In this document: one piece after another, positions 47,987 through 58,025 of the stretch
How the letters are laid out: every line of letters begins with the position of its first letter
Position numbering within the stretch: position 1 is the first letter of the stretch
Source: Archegozetes longisetosus
Taxonomy: Eukaryota > Arthropoda > Arachnida > Sarcoptiformes > Trhypochthoniidae
Direction of reading: 5' to 3'
NCBI GenBank assembly: GCA_018873245.2
Contig: JAEMBT020000003.1
Location: 1,665,843 to 1,729,842, forward strand
Length of the DNA stretch: 64,000 nt
Position numbers and translations under genes: made by a program
Notes under the pieces: model-generated
What the model was told of the DNA's origin: nothing
The model's database searches: none
What the model saw: the letters and a program-made list of their open reading frames with translations, nothing else

Positions 47987-49365
47987 ATGGGTGAAGTAAG
48001 AAGTAAATTAAAACCTGAGGTAGAAGCTCTTGATATTAACCGACTTTTACCAGCGGACATTGTTATCGATTCTGCTGGAAGTCACTTATACAGAATCGGA
48101 TTATCTCTGTTCCCACTTGGCTCAAAACCAAGACATTGGATTTATAATCCATTGATTGTCTTCTCTATCAATCTATTGATATTCTTTCGATGCTTTTTAT
48201 CTCTATGTCTCTCGGACGAAAACGAGTACATTCTCATGATTATTGGAGATTTTTCTCACTTCTTGAATGTGCGGATCCACTATAACTTAACAATGACTCA
48301 ATTCATATTACCAGCTCTTATTTCACAAGTACTTTATTACAAGAGCTTTCATCGGGACCTTAAGCCTTCTTATCTCAAACCGTTTGAGATGGTGTCGGGT
48401 TTGATTTCACCTAAAAGTATCGGACTTTCAGATAAGAAACAAATTTATCGTATGATTGGGAAAATAAAATTTCTATTTTCAGTCAACTATATTCTTCTAT
48501 GTTTTACTACACCGTTGACTTCGTTTTTGATATGTTTTATCCCATATTTGATTCACAGCTCAGTTAAACATCTAATAATTTATGGATTTCCGTGGAGTGT
48601 CTTATTTGCCCTTAATTTGCACTATTGCAATAATTTTCATTTTTGGCAAATCACTTACTTCTATATTATTTGTCATTACTTGAAGTTGAAATTAGAGGGC
48701 ATTAATGTTGAGATTATGCAGAGAAGTCGACAGTTAGCTATTGGAAGAAAGTTGAACATTACAAATACTATGAAGTCATTAGATTCTCTATACTCTGAAA
48801 TTAATGATTACAACGATATTTATTGGTCCAAATATCTATTTTGGATTTTATTGACATTTGGAACAGTTATCAATACATTGATCTATCAAACAGTCTTCGG
48901 CCAGTTGAATGCTATATTCAGGTCAATATTCATCTATGCGTTGATTTTGTGTTGCTTTGTATTCACATTCTTCATGGTAACGGCTTCTTCATTGGCTTCT
49001 GTCGCCAACAAATCTTACACGGTTTGGCTTAAACTCTCAGTTATTTGTAGCAAAAAGCATTCAATCCCAGTCGCTAGGCGTTACAAAGTACCAAACAATA
49101 ATTAAACACTTTTAGAGACAATTTTTAAAGCTATGATCTCCATTTCATAGTTGTTATCATTTATCGAAAGAATGAGTCAGAAAAGGGTTGGCTTTTATTG
49201 CTGGAAATTATTCATCATAAATAGCAGTCGATTTTTCGAAGTTTGTTACTTATCTTAATTCCTTTAGTATTTTGTTGATAAATGAATTTTCATTTACAGA
49301 TAATTTGCTTAATCGCAGCATACTTTCTGAAATTGATAGAAGTGTCAGGAGATAGTTTAAAATAA
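47987..49365 (+). CDS. Gustatory-receptor-like seven-helix protein (3 exons)
   Basis: Exons 47987-49087, 49151-49240 and 49300-49365, all phase 0 with GT-AG introns; 1257 bases, 418 aa. A hydrophilic N-terminus is followed by six hydrophobic segments in exon 1. A loop (LSFIERMSQKRVGFYCWKLF) is in exon 2 and the last helix (IICLIAAYFLKLIEVSG) in exon 3. This three-exon 3' architecture, with the final helix on a tiny last exon, is typical of arthropod chemoreceptors of the GR family, although the usual TYhhhhhQF signature is weak (AAYFLKLIE). Reading exon 1 alone would give a truncated six-helix protein. Presumed ligand-gated cation channel in chemosensory neurons; ligand unknown. Confidence 0.7.
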
Positions 49366-50077
49366 TACTTCAATATAAAGGACAGTTACTTTGCTCGCAA
49401 TCAAATGGTCTCTCATCCAAGTCATTGACATTAAAGTGAGTGGTCAATAAACTTCAGTAGTAGTCGCAAAATGACGTGCGGGCCAGCGATAGGCGAAAGT
49501 TAGATCATCTTTACTGTAAATAACAGTGTTAATCTAAACAAGCTTCTATAACTTGAATGGCTTTGCAAAACTGTGTTTTGTGTTTGTGACATAACGCTAT
49601 AAATAGGCACGTCAACTTAATAATTATTGCACAATTGCATGACTTGCCTTAAAAACATTAATTCCGATAAAGAGTTAACTTAAAGCCTAAATTTGATTGC
49701 GTTTGACCAAGTTCTTTCTAGTACCTAAAACCCCGTCTGAATGACATTTAGGTATCATTAGGAACAAGTTGATGAGTCTTCAATCACATTACTATGTGTT
49801 GCCATTGGAGTTAGTTTTGTTTGCACCCAGTTTAAACGTAAGGAAGATGTGTTTCACTTGTGCAGCAATATTAATCATAAGTCTAGCACTGTAACACACG
49901 TTATCTTACTAATTTGATGGTATAGTAAAACTGATATAGATTCAGGCCAAATTAAAGCAACTTAAACAACTTGTATATAGTATGACTTAAGTGTAGAACA
50001 TTCTCTATTACCTAAACTGGAGGCAGTAAAACGAACTATAACACCACCAAAATCTCAATACTAATTAGTCACGGATT
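49366..50077. other. Intergenic region
   Basis: No coding or repeat feature recognised. Confidence 0.5.
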
Positions 50078-50940
50078 GACATCCAATCAAAGTAAACTTA
50101 AAGGACCTGCCATTCGATTAACCTCCCGTTTGAACCGTAAAAAAGTTACACTGTATGAACCTTGGCCGATTATTTTCCCAATTGATTTTCTATGGAAGTG
50201 AATCGTGGCCGATTTTTTTCTGGCTTTAAAACGTGTTAACTTCATGAGCGTTAAAGCACTGTGAAAGCTATGAGTGAATCGTGGCCAATTTTTTCGCAAT
50301 CAAATTAATTTATAATTAAAAGTAATAAACCTGTATTTAACATATTAAATCAATAGTGTTAATAAAGTATGAGGCATTCCTAGAAGGATTTGTCTGCAAG
50401 TGGTAGGGTTGATTTTATAAAAAATAACAAACCTTGGGTGGCCAAAAAATCGGCCACGGTTCAAACCGAAAGTTAATCAGACAACTATTTCTTAAATCAC
50501 AGGAATGTTTATTTTTGGACTGGTTGTCATCTGAAGAGTACTCAAACGGTATATCATTTAAGTGTATTTTCAGTTGACTATCACTCACAATTCTTTTCTA
50601 CAATCAGGAGAATCACATCTCTTTGGGTTCGTGTGAATACTCTTGTGATCGTTTGGATCATCAAATCCTTTATAAAACTATCAACATATATTACGTTCAA
50701 ACCTCTATTTTTCGTTTGTTAAAATTTTTCTTTATTTAGAATCCATTATACTCTTCATTAACTTTAGCTTTAATCCCATATTTTTAATTGCACTGTTGCT
50801 TAGATTATTGTAAATATTACTATTTTTCAATTCACTTCTGAACTAACTTTTGAATCATTATTAAAACTTCCAAATTAGTGAAATTTTTTCTTAATTTAGT
50901 TTTCATAAAATTGTGTTTGATTTGTAATCCCATCGATTGT
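50078..50940 (-). pseudogene. Decayed C2H2 zinc-finger pseudogene
   Basis: Nucleotide similarity in the same orientation to the intact gene at 51996-53291. Examples are ATTGACATCCAATCAAAGTA versus ATTGACATCCAGTATAAGTA, GAATCACATCTCTTTGGGTT versus AAATCGCATCTCTTTGGATT, and TTAGTTTTCATAAAATT near the N-terminal end. All frames are broken. It is split by a MITE at 50116-50479. It represents a partial tandem duplicate of member 3. Confidence 0.8.
50116..50479. mobile_element. MITE inserted in the zinc-finger pseudogene
   Basis: The left end GATTAACCTCCCGTTTGAACCGT and right end (inverted) GATTAACTTTCGGTTTGAACCGTGGCCGAT form imperfect TIRs of about 25 bases. The interior repeats GGCCGATTTTTT-type words. 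About 364 bases, no coding capacity. Its insertion separates two segments of the pseudogene that are contiguous in the parent. Confidence 0.7.
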
Positions 50941-50941
50941 A

Positions 50942-51096
50942 CTGTGGTCTGCAATTGCTATTAATCAAGCGGTCGAGATAGCACTTTATCTCAATACATG
51001 CAAATTTGGTTTTTAGACTAATACAATAGAAAAACTAAAGTTTTGTTTTTAAACAAAGTGCTATCGAGACTGATTAATAGCAATTGCAGATCACAG
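50942..51096. mobile_element. Tc1/mariner-type MITE with TA duplication
   Basis: 155-base element with arms of about 45 bases: left CTGTGGTCTGCAATTGCTAT and right, inverted, CTGTGATCTGCAATTGCTAT, continuing through TTAATCA to GATAGCACTTT. TA dinucleotides flank it at 50940-50941 and 51097-51098, as expected for the mariner superfamily. It sits exactly at the 5' edge of the zinc-finger pseudogene. Confidence 0.8.
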
Positions 51097-51098
51097 TA

Positions 51099-51995
51099 CT
51101 ATTGTTCACGTATAAGTGAAACAATAGTTTTGAGTCAATATTTAAAAATAAGCACAACATTAATACCATCGTTGTAATTGGTATCTTTATGAAAATCTTG
51201 ATTATAGCATCGATCCAGCATGTGTATAGCCATAGCTAGTGGGGTGCTAGGGGGCTTGGTCGCTAAAGACTTTCTTTTAAACTGAGACATAAGTCTGTAT
51301 TGAAAATTTGATACAAAAAACTTTGAGGCTGTATTTGATGCGTCAATCGACTGCTGATTGCTAAATATCAATCAAAAGTTTGAAATAAACTAATAAATAT
51401 TTTAGTGTTCACACGCGTTGGCCTCAAAATAAGGGTATTTAATCTTAAACTTGAGCTGATCGAACGAAAAGTGCTGGCAACAGCACTCAACATTCTGCTT
51501 TCATTCGTTCTCTTGCTATTAATTGCTTTGTTTGAATCGATTTCTGTAGTATTTGTTTGATTTGACTTCATATCCGAATATTGTTAACCCAATTAATCAT
51601 ATTTAGTGAACAAATTACTTCTATTAAAAACAATATTCTCAGAGCCAATTCTATAAAGTAAGTAAACTATTACTCAAATGCAATAAACTTCTTTTAGACT
51701 GCCTCAAGTTACTATATATTAACTTTAATAAATGACCGATTTTTTGAAAATAGAATCTCATAAATCAATATTTTGTGTTGACTCTTAATTAAAAAAGAAA
51801 TCGAATTATTGTTCATACCGTTAATTTGAATAATTTATCAGACATTCCATAACAAATAATACAAACTCAATACTCTCTTGCGATTATAAATACTCTAATC
51901 AAAGTACAATATTTAGTTAAATTGACTGATTTTTAAATACAATACTAGTCGAGATTCCTTATAAAGTTTTATAAATTAAATATTAAATAATACAG
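51099..51995. other. Intergenic region
   Basis: 3' flank of zinc-finger member 3 (minus). No coding feature supported. Confidence 0.5.
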
Positions 51996-53291
51996 TTATC
52001 TCTTATCTTTATCCCAACGTGATCTCCGAATATAATCGCATTTATGAACCAATTTCTTATGAGTATCTAAAGTGACTTTAAGCCCGAATTTGGCCTGACA
52101 TGCGGGCCAATTGCAATGATAGGGTCTTTCGCCTGTATGAATGACTAGATGCTTTTTCAACATATAGTTATGCAAAAATTTTCGGTCACAATTAGGCCAA
52201 TCACAAGCAAACTTTTTTTCCGCCGAATGCGATCTCTTATGTGACTGTAAATGACTATTAATCGCAAATCTTTTGCCACAATTTTCGAAATCACAAACAA
52301 AATTGCGTTCATTTTTGTGCTGCAAAGCTATATGACTCTCAAGACAATGATGCCTCTTAAACGATTCGTTACATTGAGGCCAATCGCACTTAAATGGTCG
52401 GCAATTTTCGTGAACAAAACTTTTATGTTGCTTCAAATTGCCACTATTTGTAAATACAAATTCACACCCAGGCCAATCGCAGGCAAAAGTCGGCCGATTT
52501 TCACTATGTATGAGTTTATGATTTCTTAAACCTGAAATCTGTTTAGCTTCGAATTGACATCCAGTATAAGTACACTTGAACTGCTTCTCATCGAAATGTA
52601 TGACTCGATGTCTTTTCAGTTGACTATTAGTCGCAAAAATTTTTTCACAATCAGGAAAATCGCATCTCTTTGGATTCGTGTGAATCTTCTTGTGATCGTT
52701 CATGTCATCAAACCTCTTATAAGATTTGCCGCAAATATCGCACCCAAATCTCTCTTTTCTCTCAGTTAAGCCTTTTTTCTCACTTTTCACTTTTATCTTA
52801 GTTTTAACTTTTTTAGTAATACTTTTGATCCTGCTATTTTTCAAACTTTGACTGCAGTTATCTACAATACCATTATTTCGATCTACTTGCGAACAAACTC
52901 TTGAATCGTTAAAAACTTGAAAATCGATCAATTTGTTCCTTAGTTTAGTTCTGCTCATAGGATTTAATAGTATTTGATGTGTATTTGCATCGATTGTATT
53001 GTTGTTGACATAGTTAGTTAGGCAATTATTTTCAGTCAATAATTTGCAATTGCTTTCAATACTGTCTTCAATGACATCATTATTATTAACATTAGTATGA
53101 AATTGAACGAAATGATTATTCAAATCAATCAAAGTATTGAAAACTTCAATACAATGATAGCACTGATATACTATGCGTCCAATTATTAAATTTCTATTAT
53201 GTATTAAGTTATTACTCACATTAAAGTCATTTTCATCATTCGCTTGATGGCGATCTTTGTCTTTAAAATTCGCAAATATTTTCGAATCCAT
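51996..53291 (-). CDS. C2H2 zinc-finger protein, local family member 3 (intronless)
   Basis: One uninterrupted frame of 431 aa. The N-terminal module (LIIGRIVYQCYHCIEVF, then HFVQFH) is followed by an Asn-rich and then Lys-rich linker and eight C2H2 fingers: CDICGKSYKRF, CDFPDCEKIF, CTYTGCQFEA, CDWPGCEFVF, CDWPQCNESF, CDFENCGKRF, CDWPNCDRKF and CNWPACQAKF types. It ends in the shared tail [21 protein letters not shown]. All Cys and His ligands are present in the eight fingers. Predicted nuclear DNA-binding protein. It has no introns, while paralogues have one to seven within the fingers, so it arose by retroposition or complete intron loss. No poly(A) tract is obvious at its 3' side. A decayed tandem copy lies downstream. 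Confidence 0.92.
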   Translation of the reverse strand: MDSKIFANFKDKDRHQANDENDFNVSNNLIHNRNLIIGRIVYQCYHCIEVFNTLIDLNNHFVQFHTNVNNNDVIEDSIESNCKLLTENNCLTNYVNNNTIDANTHQILLNPMSRTKLRNKLIDFQVFNDSRVCSQVDRNNGIVDNCSQSLKNSRIKSITKKVKTKIKVKSEKKGLTERKERFGCDICGKSYKRFDDMNDHKKIHTNPKRCDFPDCEKIFATNSQLKRHRVIHFDEKQFKCTYTGCQFEAKQISGLRNHKLIHSENRPTFACDWPGCEFVFTNSGNLKQHKSFVHENCRPFKCDWPQCNESFKRHHCLESHIALQHKNERNFVCDFENCGKRFAINSHLQSHKRSHSAEKKFACDWPNCDRKFLHNYMLKKHLVIHTGERPYHCNWPACQAKFGLKVTLDTHKKLVHKCDYIRRSRWDKDKR

Positions 53292-53677
53292 TATTGAATA
53301 AAAAGTTGCCCATCAATTAATTTGAGTTAACTCGATGTTTTCATTCAAACTTTTATTTATCAACATTTCTAAAAAGGGGTTGTTTTGTCATAACTAACAA
53401 AAAGTTTTGGCACAAATTGTTCAGTAGTTATAATAACTTACAGTTAAATTATAATTAAAATAATTTACTGAAGTTAATCACATTGAAAATAATAAATGAG
53501 AAATCATAAGAAATATTCGATAAATACAATGTTTCTCAAATGATACCTAAATATTTTACAACTTTGATGAGAGCCAAACCTTTTACTATAATATGAAAAA
53601 AGTCGTGCGAGGAAGACGAGATCAATCAGTATAAGACTTGAGTTTAAATAAATTACAAATTTTGGATAAAATTTGGA
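53292..53677. other. Intergenic region
   Basis: 5' flank of member 3 and 3' flank of the MTFR-like gene; nothing else seen. Confidence 0.5.
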
Positions 53678-54319
53678 TTAAAAACTGAATTCATTATCAT
53701 TTGGTGAGCCTTCAATAGGAGATGGAGGAGTTACAGGTCTCAAATACCTGAACTTTCTCTTCAATGCCTTCCTCATGACACTAGCGATAGCGTTGTCTTC
53801 AGGAGAAGATATATCGATATCAGTTGCTCGCCAATGAGTCAAAGGAGTTCCACCAGGACTCCGACGAACAGAGGTAGCTCTTAGCTGTCCTTTTTGTCGA
53901 ACTAACTCTTTAGTCGATGGCTTCTGTCTCTTTGGTTCGATTACTTCTTCTATAACTTGTTCTACAGCCTTAGATGACTTGACAGTGGAAGTACGTGTTG
54001 CTGGTTGTGGTGGCGGTGGTGGAGGAGGTGGTGGTGGTGGCACTGGTGCTGAACACTTTTTGCTAAGCTCTTCAATCTGTCTCTGAATGGACACAATTTG
54101 GTTCTGAAGTGCGACTAATTTTTCGTCAGTTCTGTCCAGACGTAGAACTGTATCGTTAAATTTGTTCTCATGTTTGGATTCAATTGACATTAGTTTTGAG
54201 GCACAGATGAAAACATTTAATAACTTATTTGTTAAAAACTTATAACGGTCGCCAAATATGATCAGCAAAACAATGTTTGAAATTGAAAAGAAAAAACTTA
54301 TCACATCTAATAAATACAT
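53678..54319 (-). CDS. Mitochondrial fission regulator (MTFR)-like protein
   Basis: A 213-aa frame. The N-terminus is hydrophobic (ISFFFSISNIVLLIIFG), then a coiled coil at about residues 55-90 (DEKLVALQNQIVSIQRQIEEL). A run of about eleven prolines at about 94-104 precedes a basic stretch with LRATSVRRSPGGTP, and a C-terminal helix SVMRKALKRKFRYLRP. The order coiled coil, polyproline, RSVxRSPGG-like, ALKxKF is that of the MTFR1/MTFR2/MTFR1L family, which promotes mitochondrial fission in vertebrates. The hydrophobic head could be a genuine membrane anchor or a wrongly included 5' segment; a second ATG within it (MSIESKHEN) would give a soluble protein. Single exon as read; an upstream exon joined at ATTAG near 54306 is possible. 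Confidence 0.6.
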   Translation of the reverse strand: MYLLDVISFFFSISNIVLLIIFGDRYKFLTNKLLNVFICASKLMSIESKHENKFNDTVLRLDRTDEKLVALQNQIVSIQRQIEELSKKCSAPVPPPPPPPPPPPQPATRTSTVKSSKAVEQVIEEVIEPKRQKPSTKELVRQKGQLRATSVRRSPGGTPLTHWRATDIDISSPEDNAIASVMRKALKRKFRYLRPVTPPSPIEGSPNDNEFSF

Positions 54320-55999
54320 GATTCAGTTTTTTTGATAACTTAACAAAACCTTAAGTAATTATTAAGGCCAATATAAAAGCAATCAATTATTTGAATTCAG
54401 GCTTGAATTGACTTAAACAAAATTCAATATTTTTAAACTGCGAGGACTAACGAATTTATCGACAGCTAAGACAAATGAAGAGTAATTTAATGCTTAAACA
54501 ATTTGAACTTAAGTTTATTTATAGCTTTTGAACTTGACTGACAAAAGTTTGCAAACAACATGAGATTAAACCTGAATTAAGTGCACGTTTTTCTCGACTG
54601 ATATTCACTTCTGGGACTCATGAGTTTAGCACACTTTCAATAATTCAAATAAGTTTGACCAATAGGACCAAGTGTCCAGTTCTGCAGGAACAACACCTGC
54701 GCCCACTTTCGTCGCTGTTCACTGCCCTTTGAGACTATTTTTAAACTTTAGAGAGCATGTGATTTATCCTAAGCTTGAATAGTTTTCAACAGTTTATCAG
54801 TTTTTCATACTTGTTTTATATCATGATATTTTTCCGCTCTAAACTTTTGTCGCAACATTTTTAATAAGAAACGTAAGTTTAAATCAAAATTTTCTCATAA
54901 CGGTTATTGCATTTGAAGCAAAAGTTTAATTAAGCTATTACAAAACAGGATTTTTGTTGCTATGATTATAATTGCTTAGTACCCAATTGTTCTCAAACTT
55001 TCCTGAACTTGAATGCATATAAATTTGAAAGCTCAAAGTTATTGTGTTGAATTAGGTATTCACTTATGCTGTAACGGTAAAGTTATTTAACAGTGTAATA
55101 ATTAATTTTTAATAAGTCAAACGTTCAATATCACACCTTTAAGCATATATCATAGGTTTCGGCCTAAATCTAAACTCAATATAAGCACTCTTGTTATTAT
55201 GGATTAAGAAAATTTCGCTTTCATTTTCAAAATTTGACTTCCATCTTAACTTGAGTGCTTTTCTCTATATTTTCACTGCTATAAAAGAGATTACTCCAAA
55301 CCAGTTCTGATGGACAATAAAAACGTGTTTAAATCAAAAAGGTTTATCCTTCTAATAATAGAGATCTAGTAATCAGTTGATTGCGTGAATCAAATACAAC
55401 CTAGAATTTATCTGGTTATATGATTGATGTCCTAAGGTTATTAGTGTTAAGTGTATAATTTTAATTTCAAGCTTTATTTGAATATTTTGTTGTCTCAGTT
55501 AACGTCAATACCTGACAGTAATTTTCTTGAAGATAAGGAAAGAAAAAGTGAAAACTTGTAGCCGACACTTGCATACCTTGACAAAAGTGCCCTATTTATT
55601 ATTTTATATCGTGCTATTTGAAGGCTATCAAAGGTGTTTTGAAGGCCTTAAATATTTTGTTTTAAAATAGTTGGTACCACTTAGTAAACTGGATAAAGTA
55701 AAAGTCGTGTGATTTGAGTGTCTTTAAATAGTTTTACCATCAGTTGATTGCTTGTTCTCAAAGTTTTACTCGTTTTTTTTAAGTATTTGATGCAACTTTT
55801 TAAGAAGACAACACATTTCTGATTATGAATTTGTGTTAGACTTTTGCTTCACTTATTTCATATACGTATTGTTGAATCAGTTTTGATTGTGTTGGATTAC
55901 TTTTTTTAATGTGTGTTAAGTGATTAAATTTGTTAAGAGCAAAATCAAACTTTTAAGTAATCAAGTTTTATTTGTTTTTAGTTCAATGTTAGTTCAGTG
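54320..55999. other. Divergent intergenic region
   Basis: 1.7 kb upstream of both the MTFR-like gene (minus) and the four-helix protein gene (plus). No exon or repeat supported. Confidence 0.55.
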
Positions 56000-57464
56000 A
56001 TGCCTCAAAGCAAACGACTTAACTATTACGGATTTTTTGGATTATGTGTCGCAGTAAGGATTAGATTAATTTGTCAATTAGTTAATGACAAAAACGACAC
56101 TTGGGGCTATGATTAGAGGATACTGTTCGATTCATATAAATCATATCATTTGATCATTTGTGGTGCCAATATCTTCAAAATATTTTTCATTTCAATTGAG
56201 AGCAAAACTTTATGTAACTTGAGAGGAAAAGTTTGCCTCAAATCAAAAGTTATTGATACGCTTTATTGAACAGACATTACAGTCTAGTTTATTAGTCCAG
56301 TTCACTCGTTCATTCAGTTATGTAACAGACATTATTGAAAAAGTTAGTTTTAACAGTCAAAATATGATTAATCGATCATTTTAAGGGCCTTTGTTTTAAG
56401 AATTGATTTACTTTGTGAGAGATTAATAGCATTTTTCAGATTGATCTTGTTTTTACTTCTAGGCTATTGTCCTATTCAACCAACATTTTAATGAACTTGA
56501 ATTCATATGATGTTTAAATAAGATTAGTATTGTTTGAAAACAATAAAATTATTTCCTTAAACCTTTGACTAAACAAAGTTTCAGGATAAAGTTTTAATTC
56601 TTTTTATTCTCATTGATCGCCGAAAATATTTTTATTACTAAACTTAATGCTTTAAAATTGATGACATTTCAATGACTTTAAGGTTCAAACAGTACTCCTT
56701 TCAATCAAAGCTTCCAAAGTCTCATATTTTTTATGTGAATCTTAAAAATGATTAACTTTGATTATTTTTGATCTCTAGCTCATATCCTTAGCCTCATATT
56801 TCGTGCTAAATTCACGGAGTTGTGTTGAAACAGATTCTGGCGATCTAGAAATAATCCAAATAATAGGTGTAATAAGTGGCGCAATTATGTTTATACTAAG
56901 CTTTCTCAACATCGCTGCAATACTTTATGATTTTAAAATCATTTTCTATTCTGTAAGTTTCGATACTTTGAAGAAAAAGTTGTCAATGAGTCAAAATCCC
57001 TTTGTATTTCTAGATTACGATTGAAAAGTTTTAGAACTTCTTTTAAGTAACAATTCATAATGAGCTTAATAGTCTATGAGAAATTGCCTTAAAGCATCAA
57101 GTTTTTTGTTCAATGCCAGCTATAGATTAAGATTTTAACTAGTAATTAATTTTACGTAACTTTAATAGATTGAAAATTAATTGTTTGAAATTTTCAATTA
57201 AAGATTGTAGCGGTCATTCTACTAGTTGGTTGTGTTATGTTTTGGGGCGCATATAAAGCACTGTTTCTGACCTGTACTGTTCAAATGTACTACGATAGAA
57301 ATTTTCAACTATTAAAAAATAGCAGTCGTTTTAAATTTGATGAAACATCTGTTGAAGACTTTTTTGAGAGAAGATATGGACATAATATTGTTTTATTTAT
57401 TTTTGACGCGGCTTCTGGAGTGCTGCTCTGGTCTATAGGATATGCTTTTCGTAGACGTGTTTAA
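56000..57464 (+). CDS. Small four-helix membrane protein (3 exons)
   Basis: Exons 56000-56053, 56779-56952 and 57204-57464, all phase 0, GT-AG; 489 bases, 162 aa. Four hydrophobic segments: LNYYGFFGLCVALISLASYF, IIGVISGAIMFILSFLNIAA, IVAVILLVGCVMFWGAYKAL and IVLFIFDAASGVLLWSIGY. Between helices 1 and 2 is a short loop with one Cys (SRSCVETDSGD); helices 3 and 4 are joined by a longer polar loop (about 40 residues). The C-terminus is RRRV. It resembles small arthropod tetraspan proteins, but I cannot assign a family. Membrane protein of unknown function. The 18-codon first exon is inferred from the donor and phase and is the weakest part. Confidence 0.6.
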
Positions 57465-58025
57465 CAACTGCTTTTTTAGATAATATTTACTCAACTTTTA
57501 ATTTATAATTTTTTCCTACTAATTATTTAAAAGACGAAAATTTGCAAATTTTAGTCTCAAATTTCATAATCAATACTCAATTTGTGACTTATTCGAACGA
57601 TTTTTGAAATCAAATAGTATTTTCAAAAAAGTTTTCGAGTAAATTTGTCATCAGTTTTATGAGCAAAAATCTAAACACATTTAAAAATAAATGTTTGAGT
57701 TCAATGTCAAAAGATACTCAATAAAACGTGCTTCTCATACGCAAATTTCATTTCAAACTTTAAAAACATATTTATTGAGATTTTTTCTCTGAGTAAAAAA
57801 CTTGAAAAAGTTGTTAAAAAAGAAGTTCTGCTAAACACTTATATTTCGTATTAGTAATGAGACGTACTATTTGTGAGAATCAATACAAATGTTTTCATTA
57901 TGAAAGTAAATATAAACAAACTAATTATTTATCAATTCAAACCGTGTTTCAATTTGTCATTAAATAAATTGGATAATAATTAATGAAAAACTGATTGTAA
58001 TTGGTTAATAATCGGCCAAATAATA
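57465..58025. other. Intergenic region
   Basis: AT-rich 5' flank of zinc-finger member 4; no feature supported. Confidence 0.5.

Noticed and set aside
51135..51571. Two minus-strand frames upstream of the mariner-type MITE
   Set aside because: Low-complexity composition and no family similarity.
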